DNA of 64,000 nt from Quercus robur (Eukaryota; Streptophyta; Magnoliopsida; Fagales; Fagaceae): contig NC_065545.1 of NCBI RefSeq assembly GCF_932294415.1, positions 17,612,857-17,676,856 of the forward strand, written 5' to 3'. Position numbers and translations under genes: made by a program. Positions within the stretch are counted from its first letter, which is position 1, and each line of letters opens with the position of its first letter. This document shows positions 11,820 to 24,945 of the stretch, one piece after another. The notes below the pieces were generated by a model, which was given only the letters and a program-made list of their open reading frames with translations, had not been told where the DNA came from and did not search any database.

Positions 11820-14800
11820 TTAAACTGTTGTATAATTGGAGAAAAGCTGCATCAATTTATCCAGAGTCTCGGGATGGAACTTTCTGCCAAATAGAAAGCA
11901 AGGCCTTTTCATCCCATTCCACGAACAAGGTGTGACCAATACACTCTTCTGCAACCAGTAATCAAAACAAATATCTTTTTAGATCTTCCTTCTCCCAAAT
12001 GGAAAATTATTAGGTTCGTTAGGAATACAATGACTTGGTACTTCCCCCGCTACATAAATGGTGGATCTCAATATGAATTTAATTAGTGAGATCTACAAAT
12101 ATGTGAGGAGGGAATATGTCACTGTAATCCCGGATACTGAATAATTACCTCTTACAAGAACATGGAAAAAAAACAAAACAAAATAAAACAAAACAAAAAA
12201 CTAAGCAACACCTAATAGCCATCATTCAAGTAATAAACTCAATACCTTTGCATCACTAGTGATATGTATGCTCTTGTCAATGGACTGAAATGGTTCACAC
12301 AGTGTCATTAAAATATGTTGCATGTAATACCAAGGAAATCAACAAAAGCAAAAGACTAAGATTTTTCTCACGTACCGTAATGTTCTTTAGGAGCTCGTAA
12401 GTAATATCTTGAGCCCTATATGTTTTGGGATGCCATTTTTCTTCAGACCAATCAACATGTGTTACGGACCAATTTGCAATTCCATTGGGATCAATCATCT
12501 GAAGAACAGAGACTGAATAAAGTGGCACCAATAGGAAAGATTAAATTGAGTTGTACTTCACAAAAGATGACTCACATTAAAAAGAGTTGGCAAATAATGC
12601 TCATCAGCATAGCAGTTGCGGCCGTCCATATTTGGCTGAGAAAGTTCAAAGCACCAACATCAAGATGTTTGTCAATGAAACTAGGTTTACAGTTTACACA
12701 TTTTCCATTGACATCAAAAACACAATATTGGCAGCACAGAAGAAAAGATATTGAATCCAAAGTAGCAAACCATTTCAAACTATGATTTTTTTTTTTTTTT
12801 TAACAGTTCATATGGCAAAATAATTTGTTGTGTTCAACATTTTTTGTTTATGGCATGCATAAAAAATCAGACCATAATAACTTTGGAGTTGGAGAAACTT
12901 AGACCAGTCCAACATTAGCTTGCTTAGATCCTCGTCCTCTTCCAACAGTAATATGAGATATCAACATTAAGATTAAAAAAAAAATGCAGCAAATTTTTTT
13001 TTAATACTAAGGATAGAGCTTCCAAAAAGCAGTCTAAGAACATCAATAAAATATTGTCTTTATTCTAGGTTATGATATTTGCTTACTAGAAAGCAGCCAA
13101 TTGCAGGAGAAATTCAACAGAATAACTTACAGAAAAAGAAAAACGACAGAATTTTAGCATTTAAAATGAGAAAGAAGACAGAGTGAGGCAGGGGAAAGTA
13201 ATGCAGTTTAGTAATAATTAAATGTCCATCCATCTTGGGTTCTAATCGTATTTTCAATTCATGGGCCTTTATTCATAGACATTCTAAAATAAATAAATAA
13301 CACAGTACAAAACATTACTTCCTAAAACCTAAATATTTTTAAAATTGGAGGATTGTATTGGTATTTCATTTCCAACTAAGATTACAAATCCCCCTACCCT
13401 CCCAAATCCCCAACCCCAAAAAGAGGGAGAGAAATCAGAATCCATACAAATAGAGTGCTTTTAGAATCCCTTGGCAACACCTCTACAATGCCCATAACAT
13501 GCCAGAAAAATTTGACATTTCACTCGCATACATAACAATATGTGACTCATTATTATGTCTTGAATAAAATTTTCTTTACTTATCAAACAAAAAAAGAAAA
13601 GAAAAAAAGAAGCTATCCCTGGCAAAAGAAAAATTCCTTGCATCAACCATGTCAAGATCTCTATGCTCTTAATTTACACAATATTTTAATCTTAATGAAT
13701 CAAGACCTGCCAACCTAGATCAAGACAGACATTGAGATATGTGAGGAAAACACAAATGCAGGTCCTAAACAGAATAGACCAGATTCTTCATCTAACAAGC
13801 AATAACAAAAGCAAGGACAAGATCATGATTGAAAATGGATTACCTTGCAGTAAAGCCTGAATTTCCTATAGTAAAGACTGTCAGCCATAACCATGATAGC
13901 ATGCTGCCGCTTCATGGAAAACCACTGCAATACAAATAACATTCACAAACAGTAACACTTGAGATATATTTCAATCTTCTATGTTACAAATTTATACATC
14001 TGATGGAAGAAAAAAAAATTATGCCACAACCTATCTGGGACCAAAAATTCTACTAACGGTAGAATTTTCTTATCTACGTGAATGGAAAAATTGAAGTTTC
14101 CTGATCTTTTCACTGTTGAGCTGCTTAACTAATTCTACGAACAGAGAACAACATGATATGCTGTCAAGTTGCTAAAATATTCAGGAACTAACCAAAGAAT
14201 GTGGCGCACGATCTCAAATGGCTCTTCAAGTGGAGAGTCTCACAAAGTTTTAAAAAGAATACCAAAAACTGAAAAAGCTGAAAGAGACTGTTATAATAAC
14301 GGTTAAATCGAATTCACCTTTCCTAATAGTTTAAACTTTTGGAATTAGCAATAGTTCATTGTGGTATCAGAGCAGGCAGTCTTGGGTTTGAACACGATCT
14401 CCACCCTTCCTTCCATTTAAAAAGTTAAAAATCCCGCATGTTGGACCTACTTATTTAGGTTAATGGTTAAAATGATTAAGTTCTCCCTTTCATATCAGTT
14501 CAATATAGGTCATTCTGCACAATGCAGTGGAAAAAGTTAGGCAAGCCTAAATTTTAAGGCTAGTGTGAATTTCAAATAATAAGAATCTCTCTTTACACGA
14601 GAAGATTGAAGTTTCTATTAGTTTCTATGTCAACTACAGTTCAATATGTTATAAAGAATATACCTGTGAAGCCTTCCGAAAATCCTTCTTTTCAACTTCA
14701 GGTAACATGTGCTCTGAATACCGCCCAGTTCCATGTTGACCAGGATCAATGAAACTGAGAAAGAGAGAGAGATCATTTAGAGCGAAAAATTAAATCATTT

Positions 14801-17800
14801 ATCAATTCAGCAGAAAAATAGCATTGATATTAAGATTGGAAAAAGTTTCAAAATTTTATCAACCAACTACTAAGGCATTCCTTTCACAAATTAAAGATTG
14901 CATACCAATCAATAAAGCTGACATTTGTATACATTAGATAGCGATACACATAGTCGAAGTTATGCAGGGGTACACAACTGAAACAAAATTAAAAGAGAAA
15001 AAAAGAAATTAGACAAATACCATATACTAAAATCAAGCACAATTTTCACAACTGTAGTAATAGAAATATGATAATTAAATCACCTATCAGAAAGCAACAC
15101 AAACTGTTGGTTATCAGGGTCCGCAAGTGCATTTGCCAAAAGCCTCTTCTCTGCTTCAACCATGGAAAATTCCCCCCAGGCCACCTGCAATAACTTTGCT
15201 CATTGCATCAACTTAATGATCTGGTTTCATATCAAATGTTTATATTATAATTCTGATATTTATAAATCTTGTATGAGCACAACCTTTTTGGTTTTTGTTT
15301 TTCAGTAATTGCAAGTTTTTGAGAAAGAGCTAGTTGATTCAAGTTAAGGGAACGCAAAGAGGTAGAGGAGGACCAAAAATAATATTAGTAGAATTAATAG
15401 AAAATGAAATTTCAATTAAGGAAGTAACATAGAGTTTGACTTTGGATAGAATAGAATGGAAAGAAAGAATTTACATGGCTGACCCTAACTAATTTGTTGA
15501 GGATCCAAACTCAAAAAAATTGGGACTATGGCTTGGTTGTTGTTATTCCAAGCTTTTATTTTTGTATAATGTAATTGTCCTCTCCAAGTATATAGCAAAA
15601 TGCTGAACTCTCCTAGGATGAATCTTACAACTCCACAAAATTTAATACATAATGCCTCCATGAGGTTTGGTTGGAGAATCACTTTCCATCCAAAAAGTCT
15701 CTCCAAATTTGCAATGTTAAAAATAGAGGATGTCAACTAGTTCCTGGTTTACTGGACTCTTACTATAGATGTATATTTACACAGAATGCACTGATGTTAA
15801 TTCAAAGACAGAACTCTTTGGCTTCTGCGTAAAAAATAAATCATTTTCTTTTTTCTTTTTAATTGTTGGTAAGTAATTCATGCCCCTAATGGGTCTTAAA
15901 TCTTAATCCCGTTAGCCCTCAACTACATCTTGAGAGGGGAGGATATGCTGTTTGAGCTACAACTCATTGGCAGTAAAAGTACAAAACATAGCTGTCATCT
16001 AGGACCAGAATAAGGTGGGATGATACTGTAAGCTTAATCAACTGAAAGTAAAACTAATTACTTACACAATCTAAGTATGCACATTGTTCCCCGTTTAAGA
16101 TGCTTATGCAAGGATAAGAACATCACGGACTAAAGCCAGATATCAACAAATTTCAGGAGTAATTACTAATTACACATCATTCCAGCTTCAATCATAAATC
16201 TCGTCTTCATTATAGTATAATTCAAAGTCACTAATAAGGAAAGGTAGATTAAAGAACCCACTGAAAATATGTTTGTATATATGATAAGATAACTTACCTT
16301 CTCACTCGGAATGTCTCGACCAACAAAGTGGAGACTTACATGTACCGGTTTTTCCTCAGAAGAATGTACATAAACAGTGAATTTGTTCTCGTGGCCCTGC
16401 AGAAAGAGATAAAATCATATATTTTTTCTTAAATAATAGAGTTTGTACCCTATGAGAAAAAAATTTAGTATCATTTTGGTACCCTGCAGCTAGAACTAAA
16501 AATTCCTAAATTAAATCTTCAATGAATGAATGGCCTGCAATGAAAATACCATCCTCTGCTCAATATTCTATCTCAAAGTCTCACACTATGCATAACCCAG
16601 CCCTCAATAAACACATGTAACAAGTGAAAATTTAGAATTTGTAGATACATCTTGACCTTCTGATTAAGTTCCCCTTTTTTTTGGTGTAAATACACATGCA
16701 TCCAGTGGTCTTACAAAAGGGAAGAGGTGATATTTGACCCTAGAGGTGGGGTGAGCTTCAGACTTTGCAAATAGCTGTAAGAGAGATACAGAGGGAGAGG
16801 ATTATAGTGAGGGTTGACCCTGGGTATTTGACTACTTGTTTCAAAAATTCTAGGTCACGAAAAAACAAAATTACAACTTTTGTCTGTTTGAACCTACTGT
16901 TGAGTATAGTACTGGGTACCGTGATCACAAGTATAAATATTTATGAAGGCGTGAAGGGCAACAGTCAAGGTTTAAGTATCCAGAAAAAAGTTTTACACAT
17001 ATATACTGAAAATGTTTTCGTCTTCAAATGTTTGGCCGCATTATGAAAATTGTTTTAGAAAATGTTTTTAGGTGTTTAGTTGCATTTTGAAATGCTATTT
17101 TTTTACTAGTTTCTCACATTTTTTCAATCATTTTCTCAGTTTCCAAACAAATTTTATAATAGAAAATTTCAATATATAAACTTAAAAGAAACAAAATCAA
17201 AACAAAACCATTCGTTAAACTCAAAAATTCGGTCAAACTGAGAGAGGGAGGAAGAGACAGTGATAAAAATTTGAGGGAAAGGGAGAGGTAGATCGAGAGA
17301 GAGAGATCGATCATGGGTCATGGGTGAAGAGACCGGTTAAGTGGTGGCAGGCTTCAGTCGGCGCCAAGATTGAGACAACGAAAGTTCGATCTAGAGGGTG
17401 GCGATGGCGCAATCTTGGCGATGTAATCTGTGGTGCAATCTCAGCGGTGTTGGGGTGCAATATGGGGTTGGGGCAGTGGTGCATTCTGGGATTATGTGTG
17501 CTTCTAGCTCACTCTCTCTTCTTGCTCTTTCTCTCTCTCTCTTCAGGTGTCTGAGTTCGGAAATCATTTGAAGGTAAAACGTGTGTGTAATTCATTTTCT
17601 ATTTTTGGGGGCCGAATTTTACAGTCAATGAAATGGTTTTCTGTTTGACCAAATTTTTTATGTGCAACCAAACACACGGCAAAGTGTAAAGTATTTTCCC
17701 AAATTCATTTTCAGCCGAAACAAACACAGCCTTAAATTAGGTTAGAATATAAATTATATCTTGTATCCAAAAAAAAAAAAAAAAAAACTACTGTTGAGAT

Positions 17801-20800
17801 TATTTTTTTACCCCAACAATAATAATTAACCACCTATGATTTATTGCGAAAATATTATGGACAAAACATTTCTCTTTTTGAATTGAGTGTGAGTTCCAGT
17901 GGAATTTTTTAGATTATTTTAATTGAATTAAAAGTTTGTAGTTAAACGATTAATTTTAAGGTAAAAATATCATTTTTGTTTTTATATTTTGAGGTTACAA
18001 TTAATTTGATCTCTAAATTTTTGTAAAATTTAATTTGGTATATATTATTTTCAACTGTCACTCAATTTGGTCCTATCATTAACTCACTGATGAAAAATGC
18101 CATGAGATAGATGGTTTACACAATTGACATACATAATATTAAAATATTAAATGAGATGTTGATGTGTCTAAATTTTATTAGCCACCTAGTCAAAATATAT
18201 ATATTTCAGCTTTTAAAATTATATTTCTTTTTTTTACCGATTTTTTTTGTTTCATTTTCTTTAGTTTTTCACTTTTTCTTTTTCTTTTAAAACCCACAAT
18301 ATCACAAGAACCTGTTTGAACTTATAAAATTTTTATTTTTATTAGCAGAAAACTTATATAATTATCACAACAATTGCTAACCACATTTTCCACTTTCTCA
18401 ATTACCCAAAAAAAAAAAAAAAAGAGATTCCCTTTTACTACATATTAGTGGGGTGTTTGGTAGGTAAGTTCAAACATACTTTTGAGCATTTTAAATAATA
18501 TTACACACATTTTCACACATTTTTTCATCTACATGTATATAAAAAACACCTAAACAATATTACACAAACTCCTTTACCAAACACCCCCAGAACTTCCAAT
18601 ACACACAAAAAAGACATTGTCACTTTCTAATCCTAATTTGTCTCTTTACTTCTCACCAATAAACACGTACATGGTAGTTACCTCTCTTTCAAAAAAATTC
18701 TTTGAAATTTCAAAATTCAAGCAATCAACAACTCCCAATATTTTTCACCAATCAAAACTAAAATTGGGTAACACATGTGAGATTCAAGTATTAGTTTTTC
18801 TATTTTCTCTGCTCCTTTGTTTCTCAAAAAGTACAAAGTTGTGAGGTTCTCAGGTTTGTCTACTTAACTCTGTTGGATTTGATTATTCATTTCATTTATC
18901 ATCATTGAATTCAACTTAAATTCGTAGTTTTGCTGTTCGATCTCCATAAATTATTTGGTTTTCATTTTCATTTTCTTTTCTCTTCTTTTGTGAGTTTGTA
19001 GGTGTAAAGGAACCTTTTGAAGCAACCCAAGTTTGAGAACAAAGAGTAAGACGAGCAGACAAGGTATAGTTTGAATTTGTGTTTTCAAATTTTGTAGCTT
19101 TAATTTCATGTTATTATTGGCTCCTTAGATTACTACTTGCTATTTGTAATTAAGGAGGCCTGGAAGTTATTCGGCAAAATATCCCATTTGATAAGTACTT
19201 CCCCCCCCCCCCCCCCCCCAATATTTTCTCTTTACTTCTCACCAATAAACACGTACATGGTAGTTACCTCTCTTTCAAAAAAATTCTTTGAAATTTCAAA
19301 ATTCAAGCAATCAATAACTCCCAATATTTTTCACCAATCAAAACTAAAATTGGATAACACATGTGAGATTCAAGTATTAGTTTTTCTATTTTCTCTGCTC
19401 CTTTGTTTCTCAAAAAGTACAAAGTTGTGAGGTTCTCAGGTTTGTCTATTTAACTCTGTTGGATATGATTATTCATTTCATTTATCATCAATTGAATTCA
19501 ACTTAAATTTGTAGTTTTGTTGTTCGATCTGCATAAATTATTTGGTTTTCATTTTCATTTTCTTTTCTTTTATGAGTTTGTAGGTGTAAAGGAACCTTTT
19601 GAAGCAACCCAAGTTTGAGAACAAAGAGTAAGACGAGCACACAAGGTATAGTTTGAATTTGTGTTTTTAAATTTTGTAGCTTTAATTTCATGTTATTATT
19701 GGCTCCTTAGATTACTACTTGCTATTTGGATGAGTACTTTTTTTCGCCTAATATGCTGTTTAGATTTCTATATCCATTATATTCATTGGATTTGGTATTT
19801 TATATTTTTTGTTTGAATGGGTGGGAATTCGTGGAACCAAGTGTTTTGTCAACATGGTTTTTAGTAGGGTGCTTTTTTTTTTCTTTGCTAGCACTGATTG
19901 AAGACATTTTGTAGTTTGGTTAATATTTTGTTACTCATTTTCATTATTCCTACTTTTTTTTTTCATGACTTTTGTTTAATCTGGTTCTAAAAAAAAAAAC
20001 TATAATCTATTGAATTGTATGTCTATTAAATTTGGGTTTAAACATTTGGAAGTTTTGCTGCAAGTAAAATAATTTTTTGGTATAAATACCATCACAACCT
20101 CTTGATATTTTATGATTTGAAAATGACTTTGAACTAGGATGAATGAACACCTTCACACACACACAACAAAAAAAAAAGATAAAAAAAAGAGGCCTCTGAG
20201 CTAGCGCTGATGCGCGTACTTACCCTTGCTCGTGAAAAACAAAAAAAAAAAATACTTAGAGCACGTTTGGTAGATTGTAATAGGTACTGTAATGTAATAA
20301 TTATTCTTATGATTTAGCTATTCAATAGTTTGGTTAAGTTTTTATTACAGGGAATAATCATTCTTTATGAATAACTATTCTTTAAAATGAGAAATAACTA
20401 TTTCTCTCTAAAAGGGTTGTAATAACTATTCCTTAGTATATGTAATAATTTATAACATTAATATATTTCTAAATAAATAAACTTTCCATATCCATCTAAT
20501 AATTATAGAAATAAAAAATCATCAAAAAATAACTCATTTTTTTAAAATTTAAAATATATTATTTTCTAGAAAATATATTTGTATGAATGAGATATTTCTT
20601 AAAATAGATCATAAGTTTTATTCTAATGTTACAACTTACAACCAAACTAATGAATATGTTTGGTTATCAGTTGGTCGGTAACGTCGAGATCTGGCCAGAT
20701 CACGAGTAGATCTCACTGGATCTCGTCGGATCTGGAGTAGATCTCGCCGGATCTCTTCGGATCAGGTGGGATTTGAAGAAATTCTTTGTCGGAGAACTCC

Positions 20801-21638
20801 CAATATCGCCAGTTTTTGTAAGTTTTCGTCGAAAAACCTTCAACTATCGCCGGAATACGCACGCATAAATGGTGCAAGAAGTAAAACAGACAAGAGAATG
20901 AGAGAGAGATGATGAGAAAAAATAAAAAAGCCTTTAGTTGGTGCGCGTACTCACCCTTGCCCGTGAAAAACAAAAAAATACTTACGCTTGTACGTGAAAA
21001 ACAAAAGGATACTGTTTAAACGCAGCACACGATGAGATCTGGCCGTCAGTTGGCCGGTGCCGTCGAGATCTGGCCAGATCACAAGTAGATCTCGCCGGAT
21101 CTCGTCGGATCCGGAGTAGATCCCGCCGGATCTCTTCGGATCTGGTGGGATTTGAAGAAATTCTTCGTCGGAGAACTCCAAATATCGCCGGTTTTTGTAA
21201 GTTTTCGTCGAAAAACCTTCAACTATCGCCGGAATACCACGCATAAATAGTGCAAGAAGTAAAAAAAAACAAGAGAATGAGAGAGAGATGATGAGAAAAG
21301 TTACAAACCCTTACACTAAAGAACTTGTCCCATAGCTTCTCAAAGGGTAATGAACCTGGAGTCAGAAACATGAAAGCAATTTTTGGGGTCTTTGATTGAA
21401 TAGGAGGTGTCTTCAAAATTTCTTTAAAAACAACTCTAGCTGCAATCTCATCATCGGTTAATTTCCGTGATGGAACATAAATATACTGTTTAAACGTAGC
21501 ACAACCACTTGAAGAAAAGAGAGAGCATGCCGAAGTGATTGGTAGGTAAACTAAGGAAGCATTCAGAAAAATGCACACCAAAGAAACCAATACAATCATC
21601 CCTGCAAGCCTCTTTAAATTTGATCTCCGTGTCCTCAT
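11820..21638 (-). CDS. Core-2/I-branching enzyme-like glycosyltransferase (GT14 family)
   Basis: Ten minus-strand exons, in order 21638-21315, 16396-16298, 15184-15084, 14977-14906, 14754-14664, 13924-13844, 12635-12576, 12498-12376, 12284-12246 and 11948-11820, join in frame into 372 residues with GT/AG introns. One exon codes only 13 residues. The first exon has a basic cytosolic tail and a hydrophobic signal-anchor at about residues 13-35, indicating a type II Golgi membrane protein. Diagnostic stretches are LPFEKLWDKFF, FVLLSDSCVPL, DPGQHGTGRYSEHMLP, QWFSMKRQHA, NCYADEHYLPTLFN, NWSVTHVDWS and the C-terminal RKFHPETLDKL. The Arabidopsis homologues are annotated by resemblance to mammalian beta-1,6-GlcNAc transferases, and the plant substrate is not firmly established. 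The start at 21638 gives the short basic tail usual for this family. No lesion is seen. Confidence 0.95.
15334..15547 (+). mobile_element. 3' end of an RTE-clade LINE, in a glycosyltransferase intron
   Basis: On +, a frame encodes a reverse-transcriptase C-terminal tail with GTQRGRGGPK, then LDRIEWKERI and MADPN, ending in a TTG-rich simple repeat (TTGGTTGTTGTTATT). This tail plus the TTG repeat is the usual 3' end of plant RTE-type LINEs. One internal stop is present. The fragment is antisense to the host gene and 5'-truncated, as LINE copies normally are. Confidence 0.75.
16913..17786 (+). mobile_element. Diverged SINE split by a ~725-bp insertion
   Basis: 16913-17007 matches the 6263 SINE from box A through ACACATATATACT, including a decayed box B (GGTTTAAGTATCC). 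Its missing 3' end (TTAGGTTAGAATATAAATTATATCTTGT plus poly-A, shown here only in part: ATATCTTGTATCC) resumes at about 17733. The intervening 17008-17732 begins and ends with imperfect inverted sequences containing TGTTTGG and GAAAAT, like a MITE or hAT-type element. It has no credible gene despite open frames. The SINE assignment is firm; the class of the insert is open. Confidence 0.65.
18449..18589. mobile_element. 141-bp MITE in glycosyltransferase intron 1
   Basis: TGGGGTGTTTGGTA at the left is mirrored by TACCAAACACCCCCA at the right. The interior is AT-rich with repeated ACACATTTTCACACATTTT. No clear target duplication was seen. Sequence at about 300-410, upstream of the fibrillin gene, resembles the interior and may be an older copy. 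Confidence 0.6.
18641..19728 (+). repeat. ~505-bp duplication in intron 1, separated by poly-C
   Basis: 18641-19146 and 19227-19728 are nearly identical, at an offset of 586 falling to 582. The 80-bp spacer contains a run of about 18 C. Both copies contain the same open frame of about 70 residues (STTPNIFHQSKLKL versus SITPNIFHQSKLKL), which I do not take as a gene because it rests on duplicated intron sequence. Confidence 0.9.
20667..21299 (+). repeat. 254-bp direct repeat beside the exon-1 splice donor
   Basis: 20667-20920 and 21046-21299 are about 90% or more identical, offset exactly 379. The body is rich in GATCT (several BglII-like AGATCT sites) and in short CCGGATCTC units, with much higher GC than the surroundings. 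The second copy stops 15 bases from the donor of exon 1 (GT at 21314-21313 on minus). The spacer also has ATACTGTTTAAACGCAGCAC, almost the same as ATACTGTTTAAACGTAGCAC inside exon 1 at about 21483. Confidence 0.9.
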
Positions 21639-22042
21639 TTGGAAACAAAAAAAAGAAGGCTCTTTTGGGAGTAGAAAGAAAGGCCTAGTTAAGTAAGGAG
21701 AAGAAGAAGAATGAGCTAAAGCAGCATTGGAGTTAAGACAAGTGCATTAGATCAATTCAGCAAAAATAAAGTGCATTAGATAAAGCAGTGAGGTGGGGTA
21801 GGGTAGGCTATAGTGTTTTTTTTTTTTTTTTTTTTGTTAGAGAGAATATACATTTTCCCCCCAAGCATCAGTATCAGGCTATCAGCACCGCCATGTGAAA
21901 AATATAATTAATATATATATATATATATATATATATTATTTTTTTACTTTTTCTTCTTCATTTTTGTTAGTGTGAATATACATTTTTTCCCCCAAGCATC
22001 GGCATCAGCATTAGCATCAGCATCAGCCATGTGAAAAAAATA

Positions 22043-22102
<60 letters not shown>

Positions 22103-22158
22103 TAAAGTAAAAAAAGGCTCGCTCTCACGCTGCAAAGTTATTATTTAGGTAAACTTAA
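21639..22158. repeat. Upstream region with duplicated segment and (TA)n microsatellites
   Basis: This is upstream of the glycosyltransferase start codon, so its promoter should lie here, but I see no firm core element. A ~130-bp segment is duplicated (GTTAGAGAGAATATACATTTT near 21836 and GTTAGTGTGAATATACATTTT near 21966), each followed by a GCATCAG-rich stretch and a TA microsatellite (21909-21936 and 22049-22098). A poly-T run is at 21818-21834. Confidence 0.7.
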
Positions 22159-22866
22159 GGATTTGTTTAGATGGAGAGGTAGAAAAGTGAATAAGTAAAA
22201 AATTGTAAGAAGATGGAAAAGTGGAAGAATAATTTTTTTTTTCTCCTTTTTGTTTGGTTGGGAGTAAAAAAGTTGAGGGATGGAAAAAATAAGTTTGAAT
22301 AAATTTACTTATATATCCTTGTTAAAGATTGATGTCAGATTAAAAAAAAAAAAGTGACAAATAACCATACAAAAAAGAGCAATCACCCAAAATTTTTTAT
22401 AAAAATAAAAAACATGTTCCAAAAAAAATCACATCTAGTAAAAATAAAAATAAATTATCACGTCCAAGCCCTAAAAAATCAAAAGGAAATAAAAAAAAAG
22501 AGGCAATGTTAATGCCCAAGAAAAAGAAAGTGACAATTGGCAACGTGATTGCCTAGAAAAAGAAAAAGAAAAAAAAAAGCAAAAAGAGGGGCAACATTGC
22601 TGCCCAAGGAAGAGAGAAGAAAGAAAAAAAAAATGCAACTTAAATTGAGGGTATTTGTGTAAAGTGCATCTTTCAACACTTTTCCTTCTCATTTTCCTCC
22701 CAAATTGGGAGGATAAAAAAAGTGGGCCCAGAGGGAAAATTTCCCCCTTATTTTCTGTCTCTCTTATTTTCTCTCCTCAACCAAACAGTAGAAAATGCCA
22801 TTTTCCACCCTATTTTCCTTTCCCTATTTTCCATCCTTCTTGTTTTCACCCCAACCAAACATACCC
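22159..22866. mobile_element. ~708-bp MITE-like element with TAA flanks
   Basis: GGATTTGTTTAGATGG at the left pairs with the right end read in reverse, GGGTATGTTTGGTTGG. TAA lies on both sides (22156-22158 and 22867-22869). The inner part is purine-rich on one half and pyrimidine-rich on the other, so it folds back on itself. PIF/Harbinger type is suggested by the 3-bp flank; the termini are imperfect. 22870-23518 has nothing I can support. Confidence 0.5.
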
Positions 22867-23518
22867 TAAGGGTACCACTAGCGCATAATAAAGAATACCA
22901 CTACTTATGCCCTCGTTTTATACCATCAAGCCAAATTGGGCCAAATGCCAAAGCAGTCCACAACACAAAGTTGCATGAGCTAAGACTGAGACTCAAACCT
23001 TTGAGCAAATGGGGCTTTCAAGGGTTTCCTACTGTTGAGCTACACTCATTGGTGATATTATTTTTTTAATTTGACATAGTGGTATAGTTGGTAAGTGATG
23101 TGGGCATAAAGAATAATTTTTTATTATTCTATTTGACATATCGGTTTTTATCTCTAATAGATAATGGCAAGAATTAAATTGACATAGCACTAAAAAGGTT
23201 AGGAACCAAACTGAAATATGATTTGAAGGATAGAGACTAACTTTATAATTTATCCAATACTAAAATTACATAGACAGAGTGATATGAAAAGTTACTAAAA
23301 ATTTCAACAATTGTTATTTCTTTCCCGTCAATAAAACAAAGATAGAAACAAACGTTCATGCCTCCGTTTCTTAACCAATCTTTTTCCATTCAATATTTGA
23401 TTCTTTCACAGTTTCAAAATACAAAAAATCATCAAAGGTAGCTAAGTAAATTATCCTATGTATGAAAAATATATTATAGTCTATACTTATATTACATTAT
23501 TATATAATTGACTATTTA

Positions 23519-24910
23519 TCTATATATATATATATATATATATATAACCGAAACTTTTGAAACTCCCACAATTTTCCACGTTAGCACAATATTTAAATTA
23601 AATTTAAATTAAATTAAAATTTCCACCTCATCACTGTTTTCTTTTTCCAATGCAAATTAGACTTCTAGCCAAATAAGGACACTCTCCCACTGCCTCTACT
23701 CTCTCCTATTTAAGAATTGCTTGCGTAGAAAACCTAAGCCCCAAAAACTATTCGCAGAGAAGATGATGTTTGAGGACCCTCACCACAAAGTGAATATTGA
23801 AACTGACATCTTTTTATAAAGGTTGGTCAATATCTTATATATGTATGGCCGTTGGTCACCACTATTTTTTTATTATTTTTATTTTAAATTCTTTTTATTT
23901 TAGATTTTATGATTAGATCTGCTATTATCTTCTTTTGTCGCAACACAATTTTCTCCTTAAAACTTATTTTTCTTCAAGATTTTTTTTTAGGGTGCTCATG
24001 CTTCACAATTCACATATTCCACTTATGTATTAGACTCCTCTCCTTCTTCGGTCAATGCATCAAGGTTCGGGTTATTTGATTTGTTCAATAAAAATTATAG
24101 ATTTGTTGCTTTTTCTTATAAGTTTGTCAATTGTTGTTTTGTTTATTTAATTGTTGGGCCTGAATCTTTTAATTAAATCTTCAAATTTTTTTAACCTTTT
24201 AAAAGTTTTAATATTTTGAATTTTAACATTTAAAAGGTAACTCATATTTCTCTAATATTTCTATTTTGTGTAGACATATTTTTTTTGTTTATTATATTTC
24301 TCCATTGTGTAGTCACATAATTTTTTTTTTGCTTTAATAAATTCTTGGCTCAAAATCTTCTAATTGTTTGGTTTACATATGAATTTTTAAGTTCATTTTT
24401 TGCAATACATTTAATTGTCTGGCCAATTTCAATAGTAGAAAAGCTATAATCATGGATTCCCTTCTTTCTATTGTATTTCTCTATTGCATAATTATATATA
24501 TATATATATATATATAGTTTTATTTCAATACTTTTGAAGCTTTGAATCTTCTGATTTAAAAAAAATTTTTTTTTTTGGCCTTTTGGAAGTTTTAACATCA
24601 TAACTTTTGGGTTTTATTTTTTCTATTATCAGAAATTATCTAGAAGATTTCAATGAATATCCATGGATTATTCTTTTTGAGGGTAACCCATCTTTATCTT
24701 ATATTTCTATTCCTAACTTTTTTTTCCTATATTTTTTCTTTAATTGTCCGTGTTTACATCTCTTTTGTTGTTTTTTTTTTTTTTTTTTTTTTTACTTTCA
24801 TAGCGTATGTACATGTTGTATATGTTCTTTGATTCTTTCTTTAATGATTTTTGTGTGAGTATGTGTCATCGTATCTAGGTACTTAGGCAAAATCTATAAA
24901 GACTAAAGAT

Positions 24911-24945
<35 letters not shown>

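Noticed and set aside
14355-14395. tRNA-like stretch (GGTATCAGAGCA followed by GGGTTTGAACA)
   Set aside because: It resembles an A/B box pair or a retroelement primer-binding region, but there is no cloverleaf, poly-A tail or target duplication that I can support.
17114-17554. Open frames inside the insert in intron 1
   Set aside because: Low-complexity Leu/Ser products from GA/CT repeats; no start context or homology seen.
20255-20660. Inverted AATAACTATTC-type repeats in intron 1
   Set aside because: Suggests a MITE (TTTGGTAGATTGTAAT against ATTACAATC-like ends), but the ends could not be fixed.
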